NCBI GenBank assembly: GCA_041389885.1
Contig: JAWKRB010000036.1
Span: 1 to 64,000, forward strand
Length of the DNA stretch: 64,000 bases
Reading direction: 5' to 3'
Source: JAWKRB01 sp041389885
Lineage (GTDB): Bacteria > Myxococcota_A > Polyangia > Polyangiales > Ga0077539
Below the pieces are notes generated by a model. That model made no database searches. It was not told where the DNA came from and saw nothing but the letters and a program-made list of their open reading frames with translations. This document shows, one piece after another, positions 43,126 to 51,503 of this stretch. Position 1 is the first letter of the stretch. Each line of letters starts with the position of its first letter. The position numbers and the translations under genes are program-made.

Positions 43126-43395
43126 TCAGTGAGGCGGCAGCGCCGTGCAGCCGCGCTCGCGAAAGAAGGTCTCGCGCGCCTCGTCCGTCGTGAGGTCGCG
43201 GTAGCTCACGGCCGCTTGATCTTCGCACTGCGCGGTGCCGTGGGGGTCTCCGTTGTTGCGCTCGCGGCACCAGCGCTGAACCGAGTCGTGACAGGCGTCC
43301 CACGCGGGACGCGCCGCGGCGGGGAGGGTGCTCTCGGGGTTCGTCGCGCCGCTGCATCCCAGCAGCGCGAGGAGGGCGATGGATAGGCTCTTCAT
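43126..43395 (-). CDS. Small lipoprotein
   Basis: An 89-residue protein with a signal ending in a lipobox (LLALLGC at residues 8-14). The mature part has five Cys (CHDSVQRWC, QCEDQ, RGC) and no recognised domain. Absent from databases I can recall. It sits 34 nt upstream of hipA-like on the same strand. Confidence 0.7.
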   Translation of the reverse strand: MKSLSIALLALLGCSGATNPESTLPAAARPAWDACHDSVQRWCRERNNGDPHGTAQCEDQAAVSYRDLTTDEARETFFRERGCTALPPH

Positions 43396-43550
43396 GATGC
43401 GTTCACCTCTGCGCGGTGCCCGCTTGCAGATCGCGTGCGAAGACCCCCTCTCCCCGAGACGAGGCGGGTCTCGCGTCGCGCGGGAGGTCCAATTTCGCCC
43501 CGGCGGGAGGATTCTCCCCGCGCGCCCGCGCGGTCCGTATGATCGACGCG

Positions 43551-45143
43551 ATGACCCCGCGCGCCGCCCTGCTCGTCGCCCTCGCGCTGGCCGCGCCCCT
43601 CGGCTGCGACGGCCTGAGCGCGCTCTTCGCGTCCAGGCCAAGAACCGCCGCGGGCCTCGACGCCCCCGAGACCGTCGCGGCCCTGCGCGCGCGGGCGCGG
43701 GGCGGCGTGCGCGCCGAGGTCCGCCGACGGCCCCGGTCGGGCTTCGACTTTCGCTGCGGCCACAGCGGCGCCTGCCTCGTGCTGCTGCCCGTCGCCCTCG
43801 CGGCCTCGGCGCTCCCGCCCATGCTCGACCTCGGCACGCTCACCCGCGGCGACGAGACGCTCTTCGAGGGCGTGTACGACCTCCGCGGACGTCTGGTGAT
43901 GGGCGTCGCGCGGGAGGGCGGCGTGCGGCGCGAGATCCGGCGCGTGCGGCTCCACGGCCTCGACCAGTCGTGGCTCGCCGAGGTCGCGCGCGCGCCCATC
44001 CTCCCCGACGGCGGCGTCGGTGCGGTGACCCGCTCGCGCCTCGCGCCGCAGCTGAACCTCGTGGCCTCGTACCGCGCCGCCCTCGCGCGCGAGCGCACCC
44101 CCGCGGGGCGCGGGCGCCTCGCCGTCGAGGCCGTGTTCGCGATGGGGCGCGAGGCGACCCCGCTGGCGCTCCCGCAGATCGAGGCGCGCGACGACGTCGG
44201 CGTCGCCGTGATGCTGGGGTCGCTCTGCTCGCCACCCACGCGCCACCTCCAGCTGTGGATCGACGACGCGGAGCTCGCCGCCTCGCGCCGCGCCCTCCTC
44301 GGTGCGTTCGTCGAGCGCGCGACCCCCGAGGCCGCCGTGGTGGCGCTGGGATGCGAGGTCCTCAGCGACGGGCAGCGGGCGAGCCTCGTCGCGATGCTCA
44401 GCCGCGAGGTCTGCGAGGCCGACGCCCGCCGCGCGAACCGCGCCCTGCGCGCGCTCACGGCCCTCGACCCGGCGCTGCGTTGTGAGGGCCCGCGGGCGCC
44501 CATCGTGCGGGCGCTGCGGGGCGAGGCCGTCGACCCCGCGGCCCTGGGCGCGTCCCTCGCGACGCAGGAGCCGGCGCTGCGCGACGAGGTCCTCTCCCGC
44601 GTCGACGCCGCCCGCTACGCGTCGCTTCTCCTTGCCGCGCAAGGGCCTGCGCGTCCCTTCGCCCTCGCGCGGCTCGCGTCGTCGAGCTGGCGGCCGGACC
44701 TCGCCGCGGGTCGCGCGCTGCTCTCCGCGTGGCCCGAGCTCCCCGCCGACGAGGTCGCGCGCACCGCGGTGGTCGACCTGCTCGCGCGGCTCTCGCCTGA
44801 GCACGCGACGGCGCTGCGAGGCGCGCTCCCCGCCGCGGGCGATGTCGCGGCGGCGCGGGCGTCTCTCCCGCTCCGCGTGGCGTTGAGGGCGCCGGGGGCG
44901 ATCGCCGAGGCCGCGCGTGAGGTGCACGGCGAGCACGTCGTGTGGATGGTCGGCGAAGGGGGACCGAACTTCTCGTCGCGCCCAGGGCGCGCGATCTTCG
45001 CGCAGGCGCTGTGGTGCGTGGGCTGCGTCGAGGCAGAGGTGCGCGACGAGTCGGCGACCTGCGCGGGCCCGGCGCCGTGGCCGCGGCCCGAGATTCAGCG
45101 ATCGCTGTGGGCGAGCGAGGCGCGGAGGCTCGCGCCGCGCTGA
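43551..45143 (+). CDS. Large lipoprotein of unknown function
   Basis: A 530-residue protein. MTPRAALLVALALAAPLGC is a lipoprotein signal; the longer ATG at 43539 is possible. The middle part (residues 170-450) is alpha-helical with HEAT-like repeats of Ala/Leu/Arg-rich helices (RAANRALRALTALDPALR-like). The end contains ALWCVGCVEAEV with a CxxC. No family recognised. The stop is immediately followed by a long imperfect hairpin. Confidence 0.7.
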   Translation: MTPRAALLVALALAAPLGCDGLSALFASRPRTAAGLDAPETVAALRARARGGVRAEVRRRPRSGFDFRCGHSGACLVLLPVALAASALPPMLDLGTLTRGDETLFEGVYDLRGRLVMGVAREGGVRREIRRVRLHGLDQSWLAEVARAPILPDGGVGAVTRSRLAPQLNLVASYRAALARERTPAGRGRLAVEAVFAMGREATPLALPQIEARDDVGVAVMLGSLCSPPTRHLQLWIDDAELAASRRALLGAFVERATPEAAVVALGCEVLSDGQRASLVAMLSREVCEADARRANRALRALTALDPALRCEGPRAPIVRALRGEAVDPAALGASLATQEPALRDEVLSRVDAARYASLLLAAQGPARPFALARLASSSWRPDLAAGRALLSAWPELPADEVARTAVVDLLARLSPEHATALRGALPAAGDVAAARASLPLRVALRAPGAIAEAAREVHGEHVVWMVGEGGPNFSSRPGRAIFAQALWCVGCVEAEVRDESATCAGPAPWPRPEIQRSLWASEARRLAPR

Positions 45144-45395
45144 GGGCTGCCCCCTTCGCTCGCCGGTCGCTCCCTGCGGTCGCTGGCTCGCTAAAGTGGG
45201 AGCCCTAAGAGGCGCCCCCGCTGGGACGGGGCGCCCTCTGCTTAGGCTCCCGCACCCAGCTGGCCAGCGACCGCCGGGGGGTCGACGGCGCCGGCGGCAG
45301 GGGCAGCCCTCAGCGCGGTGATCTCCCGAAGGGGGCAGCCCTCAGCGCGGTGATCTCCCGAAGGGGGCAGCCCTCAGCGCGGTGATCTCCCGAAG
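45135..45395. repeat. Long imperfect hairpin plus three 32-bp tandem repeats
   Basis: CGCTGAGGGCTGCCCCC at the end of the lipoprotein gene is repeated inverted three times downstream as GGGGCAGCCCTCAGCGCGG, each followed by TGATCTCCCGAAG (units start at 45301, 45333 and 45365). Between them a second stem (GGGAGCCCTAAGAGGCGCCCC with GGGGCGCCCTCTGCTTAGGC) forms. It probably ends transcription from both convergent genes. Confidence 0.75.
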
Positions 45396-45415
45396 ACGTC
45401 GCGCCGCGCCGAGGG

Positions 45416-46756
45416 CTACTCGTCTTCGCCCGAGACGAGCTCGCGGAGGGGGGCGTTCTCGGGGCCGCTCAGCCCCACCGCGCGGAGGTGGTGGAGCAGC
45501 AGGCCGCGTGAGTCGCCGATGGAGAGGTTCTGCACCTCGAGGGCGCCGATGCGGTCCTCCTGGGTGAAGGCGGTGTCGATCTTCTCCATCGAGAGCTTGT
45601 CGGCCGCGTAGGCCATGTACGGCGCGCTCGTGTTGAGGATCGTGTAGTCGTCGCCGCGGCGCAGCTCCAGGGTGACCTCGCCGGTGACCGAGGGGGCGAT
45701 CCAGCGCGTGAGGCCGTCCTTGAGGAGGTTGGCCTCGGGGTCGAACCACTTGCCCTCGTACAGAATCCGCCCGAGGCGGCGCCCGAGGGTGAAGTACAGG
45801 TCGAGGGTGTTCTCGTTGTGGATCGACGAGAGCAGGCGCTCGTAGGCGATGTGCAGCAGCGCCATGCCCGGCGCCTCGTAGATACCCCGGGACTTGGCCT
45901 CGATGACCCGGTTCTCGATCTGGTCGCACATGCCCAGGCCGTGCCGCCCGCCGACGCGGTTGCACTGCACGAAGAGCTCGAAGAGCGACGAGAAGCGGTC
46001 GCCGTTGAGGCTCACGGGCACGCCGCGCTCGAAGCCCACGGTGACCCGCTCGGGCGCGATCTCGACGGACGCGTCCCAGAACGAGACGCCCATGATGGGC
46101 TTCACGATCTTCATCGACTGGTCGAGGTGCTCGAGGTCCTTGGCCTCGTGGGTCGCGCCGAGGACGTTGGCGTCGGTCGAGTACGCCTTCTCGGTGCCCA
46201 TGTGATAGGGCAGCGAGTGCGCGTTGAGGTACTCGCTCATCTCCTTGCGCCCGCCGAGCTCGCTCACGAACTTCGGGTCGAGCCAGGGCTTGTAGATCTT
46301 CAGCGTCGGGTCGGCGAGGATGCCGTAGCGGTAGAAGCGCTGGATGTCGTTGCCCTTGTGGGTCGATCCATCACCGAAGACGTGCACGCCGTCTTCGCGC
46401 ATCGCGCGCACGATGCCCAGGGAGGTCACCGCGCGGCCCAGGGGCGTGGTGTTGAAGTACTTCTTGCCGCCCACCGAGAGGTGAAACGCGCCGCACTGGA
46501 TCGCCGTGATCCCCTCGCGCACCATCGCGTCGCGGCAGTCGAGGAGCCGCGCCGACACCGCGCCGTGGGTCAGCGCGATGGGGGGAATGTCCGAGGGGTT
46601 GTCCTCGTCGGGCTGCGCGAGGTCGGCGGTGTAGGCGTGGACCTTCATCCCGTTGCGGGTCAGCCAGGCCACCGCGCAGCGGGTGTCGAGGCCGCCGCTG
46701 AAGGCGATGCCGAGGGCCGTGCCGGGCGGGGGGAGCGTGCGGTAGATCCTGCTCAT
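45416..46756 (-). CDS. argG: Argininosuccinate synthase
   Basis: A 446-residue enzyme of the E. coli-type class. The ATP-binding PP-loop is FSGGLDTRCAVAWL (residues 19-32); GDGSTHKGNDIQRF, GGRKEMSEYL, GVSFWDASVEIAP and NGDRFSSLFELF bind citrulline and aspartate. It makes argininosuccinate from citrulline, aspartate and ATP in arginine synthesis. The gene is complete and lies 14 nt after a DHH phosphoesterase gene, so the two are likely co-transcribed. ORF extension to 47404 upstream is a shadow of that gene. Confidence 0.96.
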   Translation of the reverse strand: MSRIYRTLPPPGTALGIAFSGGLDTRCAVAWLTRNGMKVHAYTADLAQPDEDNPSDIPPIALTHGAVSARLLDCRDAMVREGITAIQCGAFHLSVGGKKYFNTTPLGRAVTSLGIVRAMREDGVHVFGDGSTHKGNDIQRFYRYGILADPTLKIYKPWLDPKFVSELGGRKEMSEYLNAHSLPYHMGTEKAYSTDANVLGATHEAKDLEHLDQSMKIVKPIMGVSFWDASVEIAPERVTVGFERGVPVSLNGDRFSSLFELFVQCNRVGGRHGLGMCDQIENRVIEAKSRGIYEAPGMALLHIAYERLLSSIHNENTLDLYFTLGRRLGRILYEGKWFDPEANLLKDGLTRWIAPSVTGEVTLELRRGDDYTILNTSAPYMAYAADKLSMEKIDTAFTQEDRIGALEVQNLSIGDSRGLLLHHLRAVGLSGPENAPLRELVSGEDE

Positions 46757-46770
46757 ATGTTTGAAATCCT

Positions 46771-47733
46771 TCAGGAATTCAGGGAACGGATGATGTCCTC
46801 GCAGGCCGCCTGGGCCCTGGCGAACTCTTGCGGCGCGAAGCTCACGGCGCCGACCACGGGGTGCCCGCCGCCGCCGTAGCGCTCGCAGAGCGAGGCGATG
46901 TCGTGGGCGCGGGCGCGCTTGGTCCAGGGGTTGAAGCCCACGGAGATCTTCACCTTCTTCGCCGTGCGCGAGAGCACGACGGAGTACATCGCGGTGGGGA
47001 AGAGCTGGTAGCCCACGAACTTCGCGACGGTGTCGACGGGCGCCTCGGAGAGGTCGAACCACGCGACGTTGCCGCGCTGCTCGCCCTGCTGCGCCATGCG
47101 CTTCGCGAGGGCCTCGTGGCGCGCGCGAATGGGGGCCACGCGGCTGGCGATGAGGGGCAGCGAGGCGACCTCGGCGAGGGTGCGCGAGGCGAGCAGGGGG
47201 ATGAGCTCCCGGCACAGCGCGTCGTCGCCCTGCTCCTGCACCACCGCGGCGATCTGCATGTGCGGCGTGGCGAAGGAGCACGCCTCGTCGGCGCTCGTGA
47301 AGCGCGCGGCGTCGATCACGTCGGACCAGCGCACGAGGTCGTCGAGGTCGGGGGCGCTCCAGCCGAAGCGCTCGCGGGCGACGTCGACGATGTACTTCGT
47401 GCACGAGCCGTAGGTGCCGTCGTGAAACTTCTGCCCCGTGGTGTCGGCGCGAAAGTGCGCGTCGCTGCCGGGCTCTTGAAACGCGCTGACGTGGTGGTCG
47501 AAGTACCAGGTCAAGCGGTCGGAGGCCGCGTAGCGAAAGTCGAGGATGGCGTTCACCGCGCCCTCCCGCAGCTTCTCGGCGGGGGAGGGGGCGCCGGGGT
47601 CGTAGCCCAGGCCGACGTACTCCACCGTCGCGGTCCAGGCGCCGGCCTGGGTCTCGCGGAGAAAGCGGGTGAACACCGCGGCGCTGGCGGCGCCGTCGAA
47701 GCAGTGACCGTGATGCGCGACAAGGACTTCCAT
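46771..47733 (-). CDS. DHH-family phosphoesterase
   Basis: A 320-residue protein. HHGHCFDGAASAAVF, AILDFRY, WYFDHHVSAF and the DHHA1 end RYGGGGHPVVGAVSF are the motifs of the NrnA/RecJ-like superfamily, which bind two Mn ions and hydrolyse phosphodiester bonds in nanoRNA, pAp or cyclic dinucleotides. Which one cannot be told. Upstream of argG in an apparent two-gene operon. Normal length for NrnA-like enzymes. Confidence 0.88.
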   Translation of the reverse strand: MEVLVAHHGHCFDGAASAAVFTRFLRETQAGAWTATVEYVGLGYDPGAPSPAEKLREGAVNAILDFRYAASDRLTWYFDHHVSAFQEPGSDAHFRADTTGQKFHDGTYGSCTKYIVDVARERFGWSAPDLDDLVRWSDVIDAARFTSADEACSFATPHMQIAAVVQEQGDDALCRELIPLLASRTLAEVASLPLIASRVAPIRARHEALAKRMAQQGEQRGNVAWFDLSEAPVDTVAKFVGYQLFPTAMYSVVLSRTAKKVKISVGFNPWTKRARAHDIASLCERYGGGGHPVVGAVSFAPQEFARAQAACEDIIRSLNS

Positions 47734-47871
47734 CGGGCCGCGGACCCTATGCGAACACCGCGCGGGGTGGAAGGGGCAGCGGGCCGTGAAGGGGCGGTTC
47801 GCGGGGAGGTGCAACGCCGGGCGGGGGGCCTCCCGACCCTTGCGGGTGACGGTGATACCCTCCACGCCCGA

Positions 47872-49542
47872 ATGAGACCTCACCGGGGCGCACGAGACAC
47901 CGCGAGCCTCTTCGCGCGCGACGCCTGCACTCCAGCGCTCCTGCGCCTCGCGGCGCTCTGCGCGCTCGCGGGCTGCGCCCAGGGCGTGCCCGACGCCGAC
48001 GCCGCCGCGCCCCCCGACGTCGCCGCGAAGCTCGATGCCGCGGAGCTCGACACCCCCGAGGTCCCGAGGCCGCCCGTCGATGTCCCCGCGCTCGACGCGC
48101 CGTCGCCCGACCTCGCCGCGCTCGACGCGCCGTCGCCCGACCTCCCCGCGCTCGACGCGCCGTCGCCCGACCTCGTCGACGCGCCCTCGCCGCCCGACGT
48201 CGGTCCGGTCGGCCCGGTCGTATGCACCCCAACGACCGCGTCCTCCGTGTGCGGCGGGCGCCCCTGCGTCGACGGATACTGCTGCGAGAGCGCCTGCGAG
48301 GGCGCGTGCCGGGGCTGCGCGCTCCCCGGCGCCGAGGGGCGCTGCACGATCTACCGCAGCGCCACCGACCCCGACTCCGAGTGCGCCGAGCAGGCCCCTG
48401 CGACCTGCGGCACCACGGGCGTCTGCGACGGCGCGGGCGCCTGCGCGCGGCACCCCGCGGGCACCGCCTGCGACGACGGCATGGCCTGCACCCGCGGCGA
48501 TGTGTGCGACGGCGCGGGCGCCTGCCGCGGCGCGGCGCCGACCTCGTGCGCGCCGGGCGCGGGCAACGAGTGCTGCGCGGGGAGCTGCGACGCGATGTCC
48601 GGCTGCCGCACCGCCCCGGGCCTCTGCGCGGACCAGTGCGGCGCGAACCTCCTGCGCACCGCGCGCATGTGCCAGGGCTGCGGCGCGGCGGGCGCGGTCG
48701 GCGCCTGCGGCGGCGGCGGCGAGTTCGCCTGCGACGCGATGACGCACTCGCTCTGCCGCGCGATCCCCTGCGGGGGACAGACCTTCACCTGCACCCAGCA
48801 GGGCGGCGTGTGGCAGTGGCGCGCGCAGGCCACCTGCGACGACGGCGACCCGTGTACGCACGGAGACGCTTGCGCCGCAGGGGTCTGCGTCGGCACACGG
48901 ATCACCTGCGCGAGCGACATGTGCACCACCCGCGCGTGCAACGGCGGCGCGACCTGCACGGTGACCCCGCGCACCGGCGCGACCTGCGACGACGGCAACG
49001 CGATGACCGCCAACGACGTCTGCTCGTCGACGGGGGTGTGCGCGGGGACCGTGGTCTGCGCCGTGCCGACCGACGCCTGCGCGAACGGCACCCAGAGCCG
49101 AGACCGCTGCGCCGGCGCGCGGATCATCGGGCGACGGGTCGCCGCGACGAGCACGGGCTTCACGGTGACCGACACCACCTGCAGGGCCTCGAACCGCTTC
49201 GACGACTGCAGCTGGGACGCGGGCGCCGACCACGCGTACCGCATCTGGGCCCGCGCGGGCGAGACGATCACCGCGAACCTCACCCGCGGCACGGCGTGCG
49301 TCGGCGGGAGCTGGCGCGCGACGCTGAAGCTCTACCAGGGAGGCGACTGCGGCACGGTCACCTGCAGCGGCGACCGCTGGTGCCGCAACTTCGTCAACAG
49401 CAGCGACCAGACCTACGCCGCGCCCCGCGACGGCTGGATCGTCGTGGTGGTCGACGGCTCCACCGCCTTCGACGACGACGGCGCGTACACCCTGCGCGTG
49501 CGCCTGAGCGGGTGCCGCGCGGGCAACTGCGAGTGCCCCTGA
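47872..49542 (+). CDS. Cys-rich lipoprotein with pre-peptidase-like C-terminal domain
   Basis: A 556-residue protein. The signal ends LAALCALAGC. It is followed by four repeats of LDAPSPDL and related Asp/Ala/Pro-rich spacers (residues 55-110), then a Cys-rich region with repeated CDDGxxCTxGDxCDGAGxC-type units typical of myxobacterial surface proteins. The last 140 residues (FDDCSWDAGADHAYRIWARA ... DGWIVVVVDGSTAFDDDGAY) resemble a bacterial pre-peptidase C-terminal beta-sandwich. Probably a cell-surface structural or binding protein. Confidence 0.8.
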   Translation: MRPHRGARDTASLFARDACTPALLRLAALCALAGCAQGVPDADAAAPPDVAAKLDAAELDTPEVPRPPVDVPALDAPSPDLAALDAPSPDLPALDAPSPDLVDAPSPPDVGPVGPVVCTPTTASSVCGGRPCVDGYCCESACEGACRGCALPGAEGRCTIYRSATDPDSECAEQAPATCGTTGVCDGAGACARHPAGTACDDGMACTRGDVCDGAGACRGAAPTSCAPGAGNECCAGSCDAMSGCRTAPGLCADQCGANLLRTARMCQGCGAAGAVGACGGGGEFACDAMTHSLCRAIPCGGQTFTCTQQGGVWQWRAQATCDDGDPCTHGDACAAGVCVGTRITCASDMCTTRACNGGATCTVTPRTGATCDDGNAMTANDVCSSTGVCAGTVVCAVPTDACANGTQSRDRCAGARIIGRRVAATSTGFTVTDTTCRASNRFDDCSWDAGADHAYRIWARAGETITANLTRGTACVGGSWRATLKLYQGGDCGTVTCSGDRWCRNFVNSSDQTYAAPRDGWIVVVVDGSTAFDDDGAYTLRVRLSGCRAGNCECP

Positions 49543-49594
49543 GCCGCCCGCGTGCCTTGACCGGGCGCGGCGCCCAGGGAGGTAATGCCTCGCG

Positions 49595-50461
49595 ATGCGC
49601 TTCGAGATGAACGCCACCGACCCTGAGTCCGTGGTCGGATACTTTCGCGCCCGCGCGGTGCAGGGGCTCGCCGAGGGCCTCTCGTGGTCGGGGCGCGTGG
49701 AGCCGCTGCGCGAGGCCGGGGTGACGTGGGGCGCGCGCACGAGCTTCACCGACCGCGCGGGCGTGGCGTACGAGTCGGTGTACGTGCTCGCGCAGCACCG
49801 CGGCGAGGGGCGGCTCTCGCGCCACGTCGAGACATCACCGGGACCCTTTCTCACCGCGCCCTCGTGCGAGCTCGAGCGCTTCTTCAAGCGGCGCGGGGTG
49901 CCGCACCGGGTGGTCGGTCACTTCGAGCGCGCGCGGGAGTACGAGGCGATCGCGGCGCACTACGGCGACCGCGCGGCGCGGCGCTCGGGCGTGGCCCTGA
50001 TGAACCACATCGACGAGGGCCTCGCGGTGCTCGCCGACCTCGGCGCCCACGACGAGGTGTGGCGCGCGTGGTGCCTGCACCCGCTGTTTCAGCTCGACGA
50101 GGCGCTGCCCGAGAGCTTCTCCGACCTCGCGCGCCGCAGCGAGTCGGCGCGGGTGCTGGTGCTGGCGATGGAGTATCGCAACACCGCCAACGCGTGCCTC
50201 GCCCGCCACGAGCCCGCCTCCCCCGAGGCGATCGCGCGCTCGCCCCTGCCCGAGGTGAACGCGATGCTGGTGGCCGACAAGGTGCAGAACGCCAAGGACT
50301 TCATCCTCTACCACCGCGGCACGCACCCCCGAACGGAGTCGCTGGAGCGCTACTTTCACCACTGGCTCGCGCGGCTCGGCGTGAGCCGGGGCGAGTTCGC
50401 GCGCTACTTCGAGGCGCTGCAGGCCGAGGGGCCGCGCCGCCCGCTGCCCGAGGACTGGTAG
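49595..50461 (+). CDS. HD-like protein of unknown function
   Basis: A 288-residue soluble protein with a good SD (AGGGAGGT, 49575-49582). The centre contains LMNHIDEGLAVLADLGAHDE and AWCLHPLFQLDEAL. The paired His/Asp residues in helices and the later NAMLVADKVQNAKDFI recall HD-domain or DUF4202-like phosphohydrolases, but the family is not certain. Substrate unknown. The next gene starts 74 nt downstream on the same strand. Confidence 0.65.
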   Translation: MRFEMNATDPESVVGYFRARAVQGLAEGLSWSGRVEPLREAGVTWGARTSFTDRAGVAYESVYVLAQHRGEGRLSRHVETSPGPFLTAPSCELERFFKRRGVPHRVVGHFERAREYEAIAAHYGDRAARRSGVALMNHIDEGLAVLADLGAHDEVWRAWCLHPLFQLDEALPESFSDLARRSESARVLVLAMEYRNTANACLARHEPASPEAIARSPLPEVNAMLVADKVQNAKDFILYHRGTHPRTESLERYFHHWLARLGVSRGEFARYFEALQAEGPRRPLPEDW

Positions 50462-50535
50462 TCTGCGCCCTCGCGCGCACGCGCCGACACCTTGCGTCTG
50501 GTCTCTGTGCCCGCCCGTGTTTATCGTCCGCCGCG

Positions 50536-51480
50536 ATGAGACAGCGAAGCCTCGGCGCGACCGGGATTCAAGTGGGTGAGATCGGCCTGGGCACCTGGGG
50601 CATCTCGGGCGAGGGCTACGGCGCGGTCGAGGAGCCCGTCGCCCGGCGCACCCTCGACGCGGCCCTCGACGAGGGGTGCAACCTCATCGAGACCTCCGAC
50701 GCCTACGCGATGGGCGCCGTGGAGCGCTGGATCGGCGACGCGATCCGTTCGCGCGGTCGCGACAAGGTCGTGGTCTCGACCCGCATCGGCATCGACCGCG
50801 GCGCCACGCCGCCCATCAAGCGCTTCTCGCCCAAGTACCTCCGCGCCGCCTGCGAGGCGTCGCTGCGACGTCTCGGGGTCGAGACCGTCGACTGCCTCGT
50901 GCTCCACAACCCGCAGATCGGCACCCTCACCGAGGGCAGCGCCTGGGAGGCCCTGCGCGAGCTCCAGAAGGAGGGCAAGGCCCGCGCCCTCGGCGTGAGC
51001 GTGAGCTCCGTGGCCCAGGGCCTCGCCGCCCTGGACCTCGCCGTCGACGTGCTGGTGCTGCCGTACAACCTGTACTTCCCGCGGGTGCTCCACGGGCTCT
51101 CGGGCTACCTCGGCGGGGGCAAGGTCGGGATCATCGTGCGCTCGCCCCTGGCCTACGGGCTCCTCGCCGACACCTGGGCCGCGAGCCGGCGCTTCGACGA
51201 CGACGACCACCGGATGTACCGCTGGGGGCCCACCGACATCGCCGCGCGCATCCGCCAGCGCGAAGACCTCCGCACCCTCGTGCGCGGCGACGTCGCGAAC
51301 CTGCGCGCCGCGGCCCTTCGCTACGTGCTCTCCAACGGGCTCGTGAGCTGCGCGGTGCCGGGCGCCCGCTCCCCCGAGCAGGCCGTCGAGAACGCCCACT
51401 GCGCCGACGTGCTCCCCTACCTCCACCGCGATGACCTCGCGAGCATGGGCAAGCTCCTGGCCTCCATCGGCGCGGAGTAG
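50536..51480 (+). CDS. Aldo/keto reductase
   Basis: A 314-residue TIM-barrel oxidoreductase: RSLGATGIQVGEIGLGTWGI at the start, LIETSDAYAMGAVERWIG (the Asp/Tyr active-site strand), VVSTRIGID, DCLVLHNPQ, ALGVSVSSVAQG, and an NADP-binding end (VSCAVPGARSPEQAVENAHC). The active-site Lys is replaced by Arg in STRIG, and His is retained in VLHNP. Substrate unknown. Confidence 0.9.
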   Translation: MRQRSLGATGIQVGEIGLGTWGISGEGYGAVEEPVARRTLDAALDEGCNLIETSDAYAMGAVERWIGDAIRSRGRDKVVVSTRIGIDRGATPPIKRFSPKYLRAACEASLRRLGVETVDCLVLHNPQIGTLTEGSAWEALRELQKEGKARALGVSVSSVAQGLAALDLAVDVLVLPYNLYFPRVLHGLSGYLGGGKVGIIVRSPLAYGLLADTWAASRRFDDDDHRMYRWGPTDIAARIRQREDLRTLVRGDVANLRAAALRYVLSNGLVSCAVPGARSPEQAVENAHCADVLPYLHRDDLASMGKLLASIGAE

Positions 51481-51503
51481 TCTGCGGTACCCTCGGGGCC
51501 GCC

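Noticed and set aside
45301..45395. CRISPR-like direct repeats
   Set aside because: The 32-bp units are adjacent without unique spacers and there are no cas genes; a tandem repeat next to a hairpin is simpler.
46771..49887. A single 1038-residue minus-strand protein
   Set aside because: Only its C-terminal 320 residues (DHH protein from 47733) are real; the rest is antisense to the Cys-rich lipoprotein gene.
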